Below are positions 10,560 to 23,422 of a stretch of 64,000 nt of DNA, in pieces (position 1 is the stretch's first letter; each line of letters starts with the position of its first letter). A program made the translations under genes and the position numbers. The stretch lies in NCBI RefSeq assembly GCF_019097595.1, contig NC_080714.1, positions 21,439,259 through 21,503,258 of the forward strand, read 5' to 3'. Below the pieces are notes generated by a model. That model saw nothing but the letters and a program-made list of their open reading frames with translations, made no database searches and had not been told where the DNA came from. The stretch is from Hemibagrus wyckioides. Its lineage: Eukaryota; Chordata; Actinopteri; Siluriformes; Bagridae.

Positions 10560-11911
10560 GAGAAATTGAGCAAAAATGCCACAACCTTTTCTTTGCAACC
10601 ACTTCTTTTGAAATTGCTTCCCCCTTTGACATGTGAATATTCTTTTTTTTCCCCTCCAGGTCTCAAAGTTTCCTGTTCTTATTTAGTACTTACCTACTTG
10701 AAGTTCTGACCACCTTTTTCTCACCGTGGCTGGCAGTTACTCAGCTACTCTGAGAATTTACAGGCAAAGTGAGATACCATAGGACCATTTCTTACAGCGG
10801 AATGAAGTGTGTGTGAACACATCACAGCACCTCATGCTGTGAGAAAAACATTCACACTTCACTAACAGACAGACAGACAGACAGATAGATAGACAGACAG
10901 AGAATATAAGCATTAAAGAACTTTCCAGATGAAACTCAGCAGCCCAGAAGAGGAGCATTTTGTTTCACTGCCATGCCAAGTCTTTACATCAAAATTATTT
11001 TTATGAATACTTATTATTATGAAAGCTATGTGGAGATGGGCCTATATTTTATTGCTATTAGGTGCTAAGAGTTCCTGTTATTTGCCATTTAGTGTATAAA
11101 GTGATCAGGTGTGAAGACTGGAGGACACATACTGTAAAGCTGGTACACGAGGGTATCATCAGTCATGATGTATGGAAGTAGTTCAGCCACCACAAGGTCA
11201 TTTTCTCCCTGATACATCAGTCACTTTTAAAGACATTAATAAATTCAAACCCATAAGAGCATTTTAAGGCCAGAACATAAATAGCTAAACCCTAGTTATG
11301 TATAAATGGTGCTTGTTTACTTGATACAGTCTAATATGTTGTTCATATTTAATGTTAAAAATCAGCAGTTTTAATTCACTGACTTTGGATACTATAAACA
11401 ATGGGCTTTTAAAATATCAATGACTGAGTTGAAAATGAATGTACATTTGACTATAAAGCTAGAATTTTAGCTAGCTACTCAACTTTACTTCAGCTGAACC
11501 AGCAATTCAGTGAGAAAACTAGTGAGGTAAGTTTATCAGGTATGATAGAACATCTTCAGGTTGTATTTTATACGTTACAATTAGACTGATATCATGTATA
11601 AGGAGGTTATAATTGTATAATTGTGCAGCAAAGTACATGAGGCGAGTAGTTTGCTTTCAAAACTGTTATGACTTTCTTCTCCTCCCCCAACGCTGTGCAC
11701 CTTCAGAGCACAACGCCACAATCTGTTTTGCACAAAGATTATGATTTCTTCTTTACAGTTTCTTTTCTTTACTTTTTTTTTAATACATGAAAGAAAGAAT
11801 CAAACAAGAATAAAACAAGTCAAGTGTCCTTGTTGAATATATTTGAATAGAACCCATTCAGACAATTAAACATTCTCTGATTTGAAATAACCCATTTAAG
11901 CACATAGTTCG

Positions 11912-11952
<41 letters not shown>

Positions 11953-12290
11953 GGCTTGGCTCTGGGTATTGTCAATGTTCTCAATATATTGTGCCCTAAG
12001 TATTACTTTATTATATTTTCTCAAAATTGGAGCAAGAACAGAGCACTCCAAAACAAACCATTCCTCCAGTAGCTGTATGACTAACACACGGAGCTACACT
12101 CCTTGAAATATAATCCATCTCAAAAACCAAAAACAAATCAAACATCATGTACTTCCTTTCTTTTCCTTTCTGAAACTGTTTTTCAACAGAAACGTTAAAA
12201 TGTGGCAAATACCTGGATTTAAAAACCTAATAATAAAGTTTTTGCATGCCCAATCTACAGAAAACAAAGTGTTGTAAGGGTTTCTATTTA
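10560..12290. other. intergenic with simple repeats
   Basis: No gene seen. Contains a GACA/GATA run (10868-10902) and (GT)n at 11912-11950. The remainder is AT-rich unique sequence. Confidence 0.5.
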
Positions 12291-12294
12291 GGGA

Positions 12295-12483
12295 GCGAAG
12301 GCTGGCTTGATCCGATCCAACAGACGAGCTACTGTTGCTCAAATTGCTGAAGAAGTTAATGCTGGTTTTGATAGAAAGGTGTCAGAATACACAGTGCATG
12401 ATGGGTCGGGGCTGTTTTGGCAGCAAAAGGGGGACCAACACAATATTAGACAGGTGGTCATAATGTTATGCATGGTCGATGTG
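12295..12483 (+). pseudogene. Tc1 family 3 fragment with right terminal repeat
   Basis: The plus strand encodes IRSNRRATVAQIAEEVNAGF and DRKVSEYTVH, part of the second helix-turn-helix of a third Tc1 family. This is joined by deletion to the element end (CAGGTGGTCATAATGTTATG, then GGTCGATGT). It is the same family as the 52130-52592 element. Confidence 0.75.
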
Positions 12484-12499
12484 ATAACATATGCCATTT

Positions 12500-14088
12500 A
12501 ACTTATATACAGTTGTTCCCTTTCCAGCATCTTTTTTTCCCTTTCTTGATACAGAGAAACTGCAAAGTTTTTGTTTATCACAGTGCACAGCTCCACAGCT
12601 TCCATTAACTTGTGGCTAACAAACATGGCCACCGCAGACTCAGACTCCTAACAGCCACCATCACTCACTGTCAATCCTCAACTTTTAATGACACACCTTT
12701 TTCCAGTTTAGTCTGGTGCTCAATCACCGTTTAGTTACTCTGTGTTTTATTTTGTTCTTCCTTAATTATATGCTCCATGCCATGATGTTATAAAATCAAT
12801 ATATATATTACATTTTGGACTGATTCTTGACTGTTTTGTGTTTCATTACTTTTGAATGTTCTGTGTTTCCTCATGTTTTGGTATTCTGATTCATTTTTTC
12901 CCCTTTAGTATTCATGTTTTTTATCACCTTGGTTGGTTGTTTTGTTTTCTTTGTGCAGCTTTCTTCCTAGATTATTAAACCCTCTGTGTTTGTATCTCAC
13001 CTTGAGTTCTCATGTCACGACATTTCTGAAGACCTGCCTGTGGCTGAAAAGTTACAGCTTCACCTCTGACAGTTACAAAAACACTGAGACCTGAAACTCT
13101 ACAGTAGAGTCTCACACATCATTACCGTCCTGTAATATTCTAAAGAATTAATCAACACCTACTGACAAAATCATATTCAATAATTCCACAATACTGTGGT
13201 CCAGCTTACTAGTAGCCAACACTTGTACAAATTTATTTTCTGGTAATCAACTAAACAAGCAAACTGATCACTGCCTATATTAGCAAATGTTTATCCCATC
13301 TATGGGTAAAAAAGTAAATCCATGACAACCAACATGAACCATGTCTTAATTGACATGTTTGCCAAATTCAGAACTACATTTGTAAATCTACTTCCAATAT
13401 TTACACTTGGACCCCAGATTAATTATCAACATTTATTGAATTTTTTTAAATTTATTTTTTCTAAATTCTCATATATTTAAGTCATGGTTTGAATAAACCA
13501 AATGTAGGTGTATTTAATTATTATTATTATTTTTTTAAATGTTAATTAATATGTGTGAATATGAATGTCCTTCACTATTTCGAGATTATACTCGAAATAT
13601 TTAGAAGAAATTTTTTGCAGCTCAATGTTGGGTTGTAGGTTTAGAGTTAAAGTTTAGCACTTGCAATAAGTCAGTAACTTTTGGAATGAAAAGACCTACT
13701 AACCCATTTACCCAGATATACTTTCATCTCCAAGACTGAACATTCTTTTCTGAGCACAATTTGAGTGTAAAGGGAAAAGGGGAACATGGCTGTATGTAAG
13801 TAGATGGCCAGAATCCTTGCTGGACTGATAGTTGAGAAGAGCGCTCCATAAGCCAGGTGAAATAGAGGCTGTAGTCGATGCTGCCAGCTGCCTGTGTGCC
13901 ATGCGAGCCATTAGAGAGGCTGGTGAGTGGCAGACAGCTCTCGTGGGCAGCTCCCAGTGCTTAATTTCACTATGCTGAATGTGCCAGGCTTCCTGCTCTT
14001 GGCAGCTGCTGCCTTCCTCAATAATAAAAAAAATAAGGACCTGAGCCCAGGCTTGCATAATGCCAGCTAATAGATTAACGGACTGGTG

Positions 14089-14124
<36 letters not shown>

Positions 14125-14607
14125 CTGAACTGGTATTATAACAAATGTAATATAGACTACAATATGTATGTAGTGTGGATGTGAGATATTTTTGAGTGAA
14201 TAGATTAATAGTCTTGCAGCTTAATAAAGGTCTTTGAAGCTGAATAAAGATGTTTGAAGCTAGGTCTCTATAGACAAGAAGATGGAAGGAAGGAATGTGT
14301 CTGTACAGAGTTAGTGAGAGGGAATGATGATAGTATTTAGTATTTGTCTGGGCACATACTAATATCATGTGCCAGGGTTTTTAACCTCTTAGGACCAATA
14401 GGGACAAAGAGAGAATAGAAAGAGAAAGAAAATATGGCTTTAAAAATGGACCATTGCTGCTTTCACTTTGCAAATGTTCCATCACTCTGATTATTCTGGA
14501 GGGATAAAGCATGTCCCTGCTCTGGTTTGTCTGGTATGGAGGAGTGCAGAGAAATAATGAGCAGTGACAGCTATGGGTCTAGTTTTCTAGCCCAGTTTTC
14601 ATTCACT

Positions 14608-14660
<53 letters not shown>

Positions 14661-15603
14661 TCTTTTGGGTGAGAGATGTGTCCCAGAGACCAAAAGTTCT
14701 GTCTTGTGATGTGATTCCACAAATTACATTCACCTATCAAGAGTAGAGTGGACATGAAATAACAACTGTGGTCTGGAACATGCCATCTAATAAAAGCATG
14801 AATGTATCTTCAGTAACCTCTTTATCCTGATCAAGGTGCTTGAGGATCCAAGGTTTATCTCAGGAACACTGGGCGCACGGACATTATCAAGTCAAAGGCT
14901 AGGACTAGACAAGATAGAGTCACGGCTCTTAAACCACCAATACCTTTACTTTAAGCCAAGCATTTATTTCAACCCATTGGCTTTATTTGTGCATTACACT
15001 AATGACTAAGCTGCGTATTCTAAAAAGAATGACTTCTTTTCTAGCTGTGCATAAAACATATAGCACAAACATTCTCATTTCTCTCTAAGGAAAGACCAAG
15101 AACATATTTAGCAAAACAACTCACCAAGATCCAGATGTCCAAGTACAAATGCCAATAAGTCTAGAAAGTTTAAGGAAATCCACAGTGAGAACTCACCATC
15201 TATAAACTATTTTAACAAAATTACAAGACCTAAAACATAAGTGCACATATCCCACACCATTTACTCTAACATAAATTATTTATAGCCCTGCTCTTCGAGC
15301 TAACCTTAACTGTTTTTAACTGTGTCCTTTACCTTCAACTTAGTTATTTATAACACTACCTCAATGGCCAACCAAGCCTGCAGGAATTCTTGTTTGGGTC
15401 AAGTTTTCTTTTTTTTTTTCTGTCTTTTTGCATTGCTGGGACTGACTCCTCTGGGAGCCTCCATTTCTGTGCTTACCCATAAAGCTTTTCTTTGTGCCTT
15501 TATGCAAACATGTTTATGCATCATGTTGATTTGTTGTGTTTTGTTTAAGCTTACACTGTTACATAACAATAATAATAATAATAACAACAACAACAACTAA
15601 ACA

Positions 15604-15634
<31 letters not shown>

Positions 15635-15656
15635 CAACAACAACAACAACTAAACA

Positions 15657-15692
<36 letters not shown>

Positions 15693-16040
15693 TGTTAGTT
15701 TTAGCTTTCATTATAAAATGTATACAAACAAACAAACAAACAAACATCTCTGTTCCAATATACACTGAGGGGGAAAAATGCAACATTTCTGATTTAAATA
15801 ACTTTTATTTTCAGTATCACTCCATCATCATTTTACAAACATTTGATTTTTTTTTTTTTTTTTAGAAAGACAGCCCATAATGTTGAACATTTTATTAATA
15901 GCAACATGAGACTACTAAATGTACAGAGTCTCTGTGGTGAGAGATGCATTTACAGTGGCCAAAACACAGAGAGCTTAAGAACAAGAGGAATTAAAACCAG
16001 TGTCACCTGGAAATGTAACTTTACCAATACCTATAAAAAA

Positions 16041-16088
<48 letters not shown>

Positions 16089-16640
16089 AAGAGAGAGTCA
16101 AAGACCAAAATTTAAAAAAAAGTACATCATACTGAGTTTTGACACAGTCTCTGTGTGTGCATGTGTTTTTCTGAGCTATACTTATAGAACTTGTACAAAA
16201 GAAAAAAAAAAGAGGTACTCATCAATATAGTAAACACAAATATAAAAAAGATGCACAAAGTACAATTTCCTTCAGGTTTATGGCGAGAATACTGGGTCTG
16301 GCTGCTTTTTTTGTGTGTGTGTGCCGTTAGAGTATGACGAAAAATTCAGATATGAGAATGATCCATAGAAACATCTAAAGACTTCATTCCTTAAGCCTCA
16401 GAAGAATAGTATAGTTTTAATAGGATCGTTTGCTCGGACAGAGCCGTAACCTCTTATGATCTGGGGGAAGATTCTGTCACAGTGTACCGTGTACTGGACA
16501 TGTAGGTATTTGAGACTATGCTTTCTGAGGGAAGATCAGTCTTATAAACTTATCAGTGACATCTGTAAAGTTTCTGTGATTGGAGTATGCTTTTTTAAAA
16601 CAAAATTTCCATCTGCAACAACATGATTATGGTAATATTT
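12500..16640. other. intergenic; microsatellites and possible repeat debris
   Basis: No gene seen. Simple repeats: (GT)n 14093-14122, (CT)n 14611-14653, compound (AAT)/(AAC) 15568-15692, poly-T 15847-15864, (GA)n 16043-16098. The T-rich stretch 12690-13030 looks like a dispersed repeat end that I cannot name. A GC-balanced, repeat-free block at 13720-14060 is discussed as a finding. Confidence 0.5.
15568..15692. repeat. compound (AAT)n(AAC)n microsatellite, tandemly duplicated
   Basis: (AAT)n followed by (AAC)n and TAAACAACATT occurs twice in a row, then (AAT)n again. The compound block itself has therefore been duplicated. Confidence 0.9.
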
Positions 16641-16657
16641 GTTTTCCAGGAAGGTGT

Positions 16658-17119
16658 GCACTGCCATTCAAAAGTTTCTGAACACCTAGAGATTCTTACA
16701 CTTTATTACTTGAGAATTGCTGTTATTGCCTCGGACCAAAACAACATGATGTAGAAGAGCAATTAAATCTGGAAACCTTAGTTGAATTTATTAACCGGTT
16801 CCTCTCAGACCCTAATGATCCTGCATATCAGTGCTTTATTAAAAGCAGGTGCACTCGGAGGATAAACCTCATAAACAAAAAGAAACAAGCAACACCTCCT
16901 AGGATTAACTTTAAAATAGAAATATGTGATGTGCTACAAGTGCCTAAATAGAATAATAACAATGCTGGATTCTTTTCCTTTTTCACAGAGCTAGATTTTC
17001 CCAAGTCAGTTCACTAAATATTTGATAAACCTTTCTCGATTCATTCATACCAACTTTGAGAGTGTTCAAAATGTCATAAAACTGTCAGTGTTCAAGAACT
17101 TTTTAACCTCGCAGTGTAT
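16658..17119. mobile_element. degenerate non-autonomous mariner-like element
   Basis: The left end CACTGCCATTCAAAAGTTTC resembles the CACT-CCATTCAAAAGTTT ends of fish mariner-like elements. The right end, read on the minus strand, begins CACTGCGAGGTTAAAAAGTT and continues CTTGAACAC. It is about 460 bp with degenerate inverted ends and no coding frame. Confidence 0.5.
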
Positions 17120-18350
17120 GGACAGTGTGTGTACATCATCGGATAAAAATCAGCATACACATATACTGAATGAAAAGATACACCTATAGAAATAACAGTT
17201 TGAATGACTATTTTAGGCAACGAAGCACTGAAATGCATTGCTGATATTCAGAACCTTCAAATATGAACCATTCTGCAATCCAGCGAGTGGGAAGTCTAGG
17301 CATTGGCGGTCAGCCAATCGCAGTTAGGGCATGACTGGAAATTAAACAGACTGCATGGAAGTAGATGCGTTTGGCAGTGTTTTTATCCACTTAGGTGCTG
17401 TCTTGAATTATAAAATCCTATAATTCGTGCTGGAGTAATGTAAAGTGTGTGGACGTTCCGTCAAGAGCCTGAACCTGTTATAGCTCAGTGTAACTGTTCA
17501 TTTAGCAAACAGTAGCGGCATTGACCATTTCAGCTAGGAATTTTATCTTGCAGGTTAAGTGTTAAACTGGCACACAGCAATAAAAAAGGTCTGCAACTGA
17601 ATCATGTACAGGGTAGGGATGCACCAATCCTACTTCAGAGCTCAAAACTTGGGTGTCCAGTAAAAAATAAAACACGATGTTATAGAAAAATCTATAAAAA
17701 TCTATCATCAGCAATGGTGTGGTGTGCTGAAGCCTGAATTTAATATGAATATTAGGCTGAGTGTCTGCCATCCAAGCCTCTGTGAATTAGTAAATATTTA
17801 TTTTTTAATTAATATTATTAATATAAACTTGTGTTGCAGCTTTACTGTCAGATCTGCTGTTATAGAAAATTACTCAGAACTTTCTGCTCCATCAGATTTG
17901 CAAATTTACTAGCGTTGTGGTGTAAGTCAACAAAAACAAGACATTAAATGCATGAGAGGATCGAATCAGAAATCCAATCAGATACCAGTTCAGCATTTGA
18001 GGATCGGTACATCCCTGATGATGTGTGCTAGTGCTCCATTCCGCTCTGATTCCCAACTGTGCTACTGTAAATCTGATATTTCCTAAAAAACTTTTTGTCA
18101 GCCTATATGCAAATTAGTGAGTGAACTCAGTTTTCCAGAGAGTGATGCCTCAGCAAACATCTGTTTAGCTATTGCACTGCAAAATGCAATATCTGTATGT
18201 CACACACACATACACACACACACACATACATATACACTACAAAGCAGTGACAAAGCTGTCACACTTGATCTTTGCTCTGTGATTACACTAAAAATACAGT
18301 ATCAAGCCTTATAATTCCATGCTGTCCACCTAATAAGGCATGAATAAAAA
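17120..18350. other. intergenic, no gene seen
   Basis: No supported gene or named repeat, apart from a short interrupted (CA) run at 18203-18230. Confidence 0.45.
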
Positions 18351-18353
18351 TAA

Positions 18354-18823
18354 TACCCTTGTCAAAAAAAAAATTCTAATTGGAATTTCAATCATATTTT
18401 GCAACCATTCCAAAATGTATTATCTTGTAGGACAATACATAGAGATCCTGATTTTTACTAGGATCCATGTGGGTTCCTATTCAAGTCTATGTGGAAATTC
18501 GATGTGTCATCTTAAGGTGCATAACATTTTATAAAAAGAAAAAAGAAAAAAAGGAAAAAAAAAATTGCAAAACCTCTAAAAAAAAATTCTTTTAGGATTT
18601 TCAAAACCCCCAAAGCATCTCTGTAATTTCTTTCCAATAACAAGACATTATTTCCAATAAAATACAAGTACAGCTCCAATAAGATTATAAAAATCAAATA
18701 AGACTTTATGGGGCAAACTGAAATTACATTTAAAAAATAATAATAAAAAAAAATGACAATGTCCAATAGGATTGTAAAAATCAAATAACCTGAAATTCCA
18801 GTAGGATTTTCTTGACAAGGGTA
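18354..18823. mobile_element. 470-bp MITE with TACCCTTGTCAA ends
   Basis: The left end TACCCTTGTCAA continues into TTCTAATTGGAATTTCA. The right end read in reverse is TACCCTTGTCAAGAAAATCC then TACTGGAATTTCA. The inverted repeats are about 35 bp and imperfect. TAA precedes the left end (18351-18353) and follows the right end (18824-18826), a 3-bp target duplication of the kind left by PIF/Harbinger elements (TWA). The interior has two direct copies of CCAATARGATTRTAAAAATC and no coding frame. Confidence 0.65.
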
Positions 18824-18865
18824 TAAAATAATAAATACAGAAAAAAAAATTGGAAGAAAAATCTG

Positions 18866-18869
18866 AAAA

Positions 18870-18924
<55 letters not shown>

Positions 18925-18925
18925 A
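18866..18925. repeat. (AAAT)n microsatellite
   Basis: About 60 bp of uninterrupted AAAT units just outside the MITE. Confidence 0.95.
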
Positions 18926-19559
18926 GGCATGATTAAAAAGGAGCATGTCAGTACATAAATAAATGCATGCTTGTTTTTCTATACTACAGTGACATATTCA
19001 CATGGAGTCTGCTGTTGAAAAGGTCAATGAAAATTACGGCCTGTGACATTTTAATAGAATAAATTATTCATAACTGAGCACTTTGTTTCATGAGATGCAA
19101 TCAGTGATACAAACACACAATCAGGCAGGCATTATGCTTCTCATATCACACCAGAATATGAGCCATCAGAGCTTTTGCTGGCAGTCCCCTCAGTGTTCAT
19201 TTGTGTCAGATGTACCTATAGAAATACCTAGATTTTAATAAACCACTGGGGATTTTGTTGTTTATCATGCTGTATGCTTTAGCAAAGAAGAAACACTGAA
19301 CTCCTCTGAAGCTATAAAGTGCAAAAGCCTGGATACACTGTAACCCTGAGCTCAGCACTGATTGTCTATCTCAGTGATCTCAAAGCTGTACAGATTCGAG
19401 CCTGGATAAAAGGTAGGAAAAAAGATTTTTTTTTTATTTCCTAACACGACAGGGCACCAATCAAATATCCAGTCTTTCCTCTATCCAAAATCACCTGCAA
19501 ATCTTCTGCGCCAATAAAAACCAAGATCATCAGGGTGACACTGTAACTACACATTATTG

Positions 19560-19930
19560 CTTTGCATTCATGAACTTATTCAAACAGCCAATCATGTGGC
19601 AGCAGTGAAATGCATAAAGTAGTCATGCAAATCCAGCTCAATAATATGACCGAAATGGTTGTTAGTAACTGCTGATCTCCTGGGGGGAAAGACATCCAGC
19701 GAGCATCGGTTCCTTAGGTGGAAATGCCTTGTTAATGAGAAAGGACAAAGGAGAATGGTCAGACTGGATTGAGTCAAAGTTAACCAAAATATTCAGTCTT
19801 TACCACCACACTGAACTTAGGAGCTTGCTGAATTTGAGGTGGATGTACTACAACATCAGAAGACCACATTATAATCCATTCCTTCTCATCCAAAACCTAG
19901 AATCTTTGGCACAGGCACACTGAAACTATA
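19560..19930 (+). pseudogene. Tc1 family 2 relic, plus arm
   Basis: Plus-sense family 2 sequence from the end region (CAATCATGTGGCAGCAGTG) through broken transposase (CTGCTGATCTCCTGG; AATGGTCAGACTGG; ACAACATCAGAAGACCACAT). Frames are disrupted. Confidence 0.7.
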
Positions 19931-19949
19931 GTGTGTTGACCGCAAAAAA

Positions 19950-20368
19950 ATTCCAGGCATCTTCAACAGTCGAGATTGCGTGAGTTTGTGCCCACTGTTG
20001 CCTCAGATGACTGTTTATTGCTGACTGAAGTGGAACCCAATGTGATCTTCCACTGTTGTAGCCCATCCATCTCATGGTTAGCCATTATCCTCTAAGCAAT
20101 CCCACCAAAAAGACATTTCCACCCGCAGAGCTGTGGCTCACTAGATGATTTTTTTGTTCGTTTTTTTTACACCATTATTTTCAATCTTATGAACTTTTAT
20201 GAAATATTCCACCCAGTCCATCTGACCCCGAGAACATGCTACAGTCAAAATTACTCGTATTGTCTTGACCTGTATTTGCGTGACTGTATGCATTGTGCTG
20301 CTGCCACAAGCTTGCATGAATGACCAGGTGTAACGGTGTTCCTAATGAAGTGGTTGGTGAGTGTATGA
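19950..20368 (-). pseudogene. Tc1 family 2 relic, minus arm
   Basis: Minus-sense family 2 copy facing the previous one. It contains TGCCCACTGTTGCCTCAGAT, TGTAGCCCATCCATCTCATG and the terminal GTGTTCCTAATGAAGTGG-TTGGTGAGTG. Together with 19560-19930 it forms an inverted pair. Confidence 0.7.
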
Positions 20369-20369
20369 G

Positions 20370-21286
20370 TGTACAGTGGTAAACAAATCCTAAAAACTAC
20401 CTAGGTCACTGGTCAAGCTAAAAACTCCAGAATGGTCTCCAGTACCATGCTCAAAAACTGACCAGAAACATCCCTCCGGCCTAAAAATGGTATATAATGC
20501 ATGTATGGCCAGCTAGTTAGCTACTTCACTGTTGACTAATTTCTAGCTAACACAATTAAGCTAAATGAATGAATATATAATTCCCAATGAAGAAATGGCT
20601 TGGGGTCAGTCTTGATAAGTCTGCTGATATAATGTTGTTGTATCACACTGTGTTTGCAACCTCGCCACAAAGTGACCAATTGTCCGCTATGAGGATTTAT
20701 GCTCCTAAGTAGTAATATCATTCGAGTCTGTCTAGTGTGTTTATATTCTCTTGCTGTTAGGTAAAGGTTTAGGTTATCTGGTTGTTGAACGTACTGGTTC
20801 ACTATGCAACTACGAAATATATCAGATAGAATTTTAATTTTTTTGATGAGGCCCACAAGGGGTCAATTTCATTTTTGCATCAAGGCAATAAAAACACAAG
20901 ATTAATGGAGTAGAATTCCTTTGAATATCAATACCCACATATTTTGAGGTAGATATGTGGGATATGTGGTTTGTAATGGAGATGGAAGTGCATAAAGCTC
21001 TCGTGGTCTTTATTTTTTCTGAAGTGTGATGGGTTTATTAAACTACATGATTTTGTGTTTCTATATAGAAATTGTAATGCATTTCGTAGCACAATTTAAT
21101 TTTATTCTATTATACTGATTATGAACTATATTCTGTGTTGATCTTTTGTCTATGATTTCTAGGTAGGATTTGTTTTCTAATTTTTTTGTTTGTTTGTTTT
21201 TTTGCAAAATTACCCAAATAAATAACAGCCATCATTTATATCTCTTTGGCCTTGTAATCTTTTGCAGTGATTCATGAAATGAACAT

Positions 21287-21325
<39 letters not shown>

Positions 21326-21721
21326 AGATTCCTTCACATTTCAAGTGTTATCATGGGTCATTTCTTTCCTTTCCACTGATTGGATAGTAAATTCATTTTA
21401 TTTACCATTTCTCAACCAGAAAAGGGTTCGAAAAGAAGCACAAAAAACTTTAACAGATTTCTGTACAGATGATCCATACAGTTTCGAATAAAAAAAAAAA
21501 AAACAAAACATTTTAGCATCACACCAGGTGACATTTGGTACATACATCTTCCTTTCTGAAGCACACTAATAAATAATATAAATGTTATGAATGTGTATTT
21601 AAAATGACTCGAATGACTTGGACTTGGCACTCAACAATGACTTGGCACAAAAATAAAGCATGTGATGTGTTTGATATTAAGCCCTAGAATACTGATAACT
21701 GTACACTTGTCTTTAAAAAAA

Positions 21722-21768
<47 letters not shown>

Positions 21769-23290
21769 GATAGTCTTGTAAAGTCTGATGCACAAACTGT
21801 GAAAATGTATTGCGTAACCATTGTGGGAAAATTAGACCGACCCATGACTAAGGCTCTTTGACAGTACAGCTATAATACACAAACTGTGACCATAGCCACC
21901 CAACATATCATTTAGAAGTAATGGCACCCCGTAGCAAATAAAATGGCTTCTATGGATGAACAATCATCAGGAACGATGATTACTGAATCATCAATAATAA
22001 TAACGTTGAGGGTCTTAAAAATGTCTCCTCTCCTTGACTGAATGTCATATTAACAGTTCCAAGAGTTGATGCACCACAACTGAGTAATGAGATGTGTGTG
22101 TGTGCGTGTGTGTGCGTGTGTGTACAAAAATAGAGAAGACTATTCTATTTAAAACAGGGCCTAATAACAATACATTAAACTCAAAAGTCGGCCAAGGTTC
22201 TCGTCATTTAGTTTCTTTTACCTAGTCAAAATCAAATAGTGCTCCTTATAAATATTTTTGGACGTCTGCAACACATTTTGTTCAACTATTCAAAACATAG
22301 TTCAAATACATATTTATACTTTCTATACAAAAGAAGGATGGGTTAATATAGAAGAACTGTCACAGAAATGACTCGTCGTTGTATCTGTAGTTTTTCGATA
22401 AACTCCCAGACGCGTCCCATCTGTACATATTGGCACATATTGGCGTTATTGGCACGTAGTTCTGAAAAGTCTGTTCACCCTTTTCACAGAAAGCAGCCCA
22501 TCAGGAAACAGCATTCCAACGTCTGTGGCGGTGATCTTCCTCCATTACTTCTACACATACAGTAATTTATGTATATAATATATTAACTTTAAGTCTATGT
22601 ATCATTTCTAAATGACCGGAAGTCTATATGGAAAATAATTTGGAGTGGGAACCATAGAAGGACTCTCATCTGTGATCAGTTTAGAAAAATAAACATCTTC
22701 TTCGCTCCATGTCCAGGAAATCCACTGTTTGTAAAAAAAAAAAAAAAAAAGAAAGAAAGAAAAGAAAAGAAAAAAAAGGAAAGAAAAGAAAAGAAAAGAA
22801 AAGAAAAAACGTTGTGTACGTTCTAATTCGTCTTTCTGCAATGCATGGGCTTTTGTTAAATTTTCTTTATTTGAGAATTCAAGGTGTTCCAATGGGACTC
22901 TGTAATTTGGGGAAATTGGGAAAAAGTTACAATTAGGACATAACATTACAAGCACTTTGCAGCACAGCTATTGTTTCATTAAATTCTATTACAGCTACTA
23001 ATTACCGCAAACCGAAATGTTCCACAAATAGCATGTAATTACGGGATGTTTTCCTATCGTAAAACCCTACTTCTAAAGCAAGCAATCACTGAATATAGTC
23101 TATTTGTGTTGTCTTCATAATTACAGTTTAAGTGAAACAGTGTATGCCATAACTAGTGGTTCTCTCACTAAAAAATTTGCATTGTGCTATACAAAAGAGA
23201 AACATCCCCTGTTTTAGAGCATCAAGACTCAGTGGTGAGCCACAGCCTGCATGTTTATCTGGCTACAATTGTGAAAGAAGTGAAGAAATG
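20370..23290. other. ajap1 3'-flanking or 3'UTR region
   Basis: No open gene. The terminal ajap1 3'UTR exon is likely somewhere in this interval because of the splice donor at 23298, but I cannot fix its acceptor or polyadenylation site. Simple repeats: (CA)n 21290-21324, (GA)n 21725-21770, (GT)n 22095-22125, and an A/G-rich (GAAAA) tract 22731-22806. The less repetitive stretches at 22330-22700 and 22960-23290 are the likelier UTR candidates. Confidence 0.4.
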
Positions 23291-23296
23291 GAACAT

Positions 23297-23349
23297 ACCA
23301 GGGTCCAAAATTGAGGAAGCTGCAGTTACCCACGGGTAGTAAAAGGCCC
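23297..23349 (-). promoter_or_regulatory. ajap1: probable 3'UTR segment and splice donor of ajap1
   Basis: After the TGA the minus strand runs 51 nt and then reads CCCTG|GTATGT, a good match to a vertebrate 5' splice site (intron GT at 23298-23297). If used, this exon is 23422-23299 and the 3'UTR continues in a separate exon at lower coordinates. I could not identify that exon or the polyadenylation site. Confidence 0.45.
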
Positions 23350-23422
23350 TCAGCAGGAGATCTCGAACCATTTCTCGGACACGAAGGCCACAGGGATTAG
23401 CTGCCTTTCAGTTGGCGATGGT
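23350..23422 (-). CDS. ajap1: ajap1 C-terminal coding exon with stop
   Basis: A 73-nt coding part begins after TTTATTCCAG (acceptor AG at 23424-23423). Joined to AG from the previous exon it reads R-PSPTERQLIPVAFVSEKWFE-ISC-stop. The ending IPVAFVSEKWFEISC is the invariant AJAP1 C-terminus. It completes a frame of 383 codons plus stop over the four exons; human AJAP1 is about 411 residues. The stop is TGA at 23352-23350. The preceding intron is about 3.5 kb and contains a 123-bp tandem repeat and nested retroelement DNA. Confidence 0.95.

Noticed and set aside
13708..14058. 116-codon minus-strand frame
   Set aside because: No domain or family pattern; better explained as an open frame by chance in a GC-balanced block.
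18512..18946. 144-codon minus frame rich in FIYLFIYL
   Set aside because: Produced by the (AAAT)n repeat and the A/T-rich MITE.
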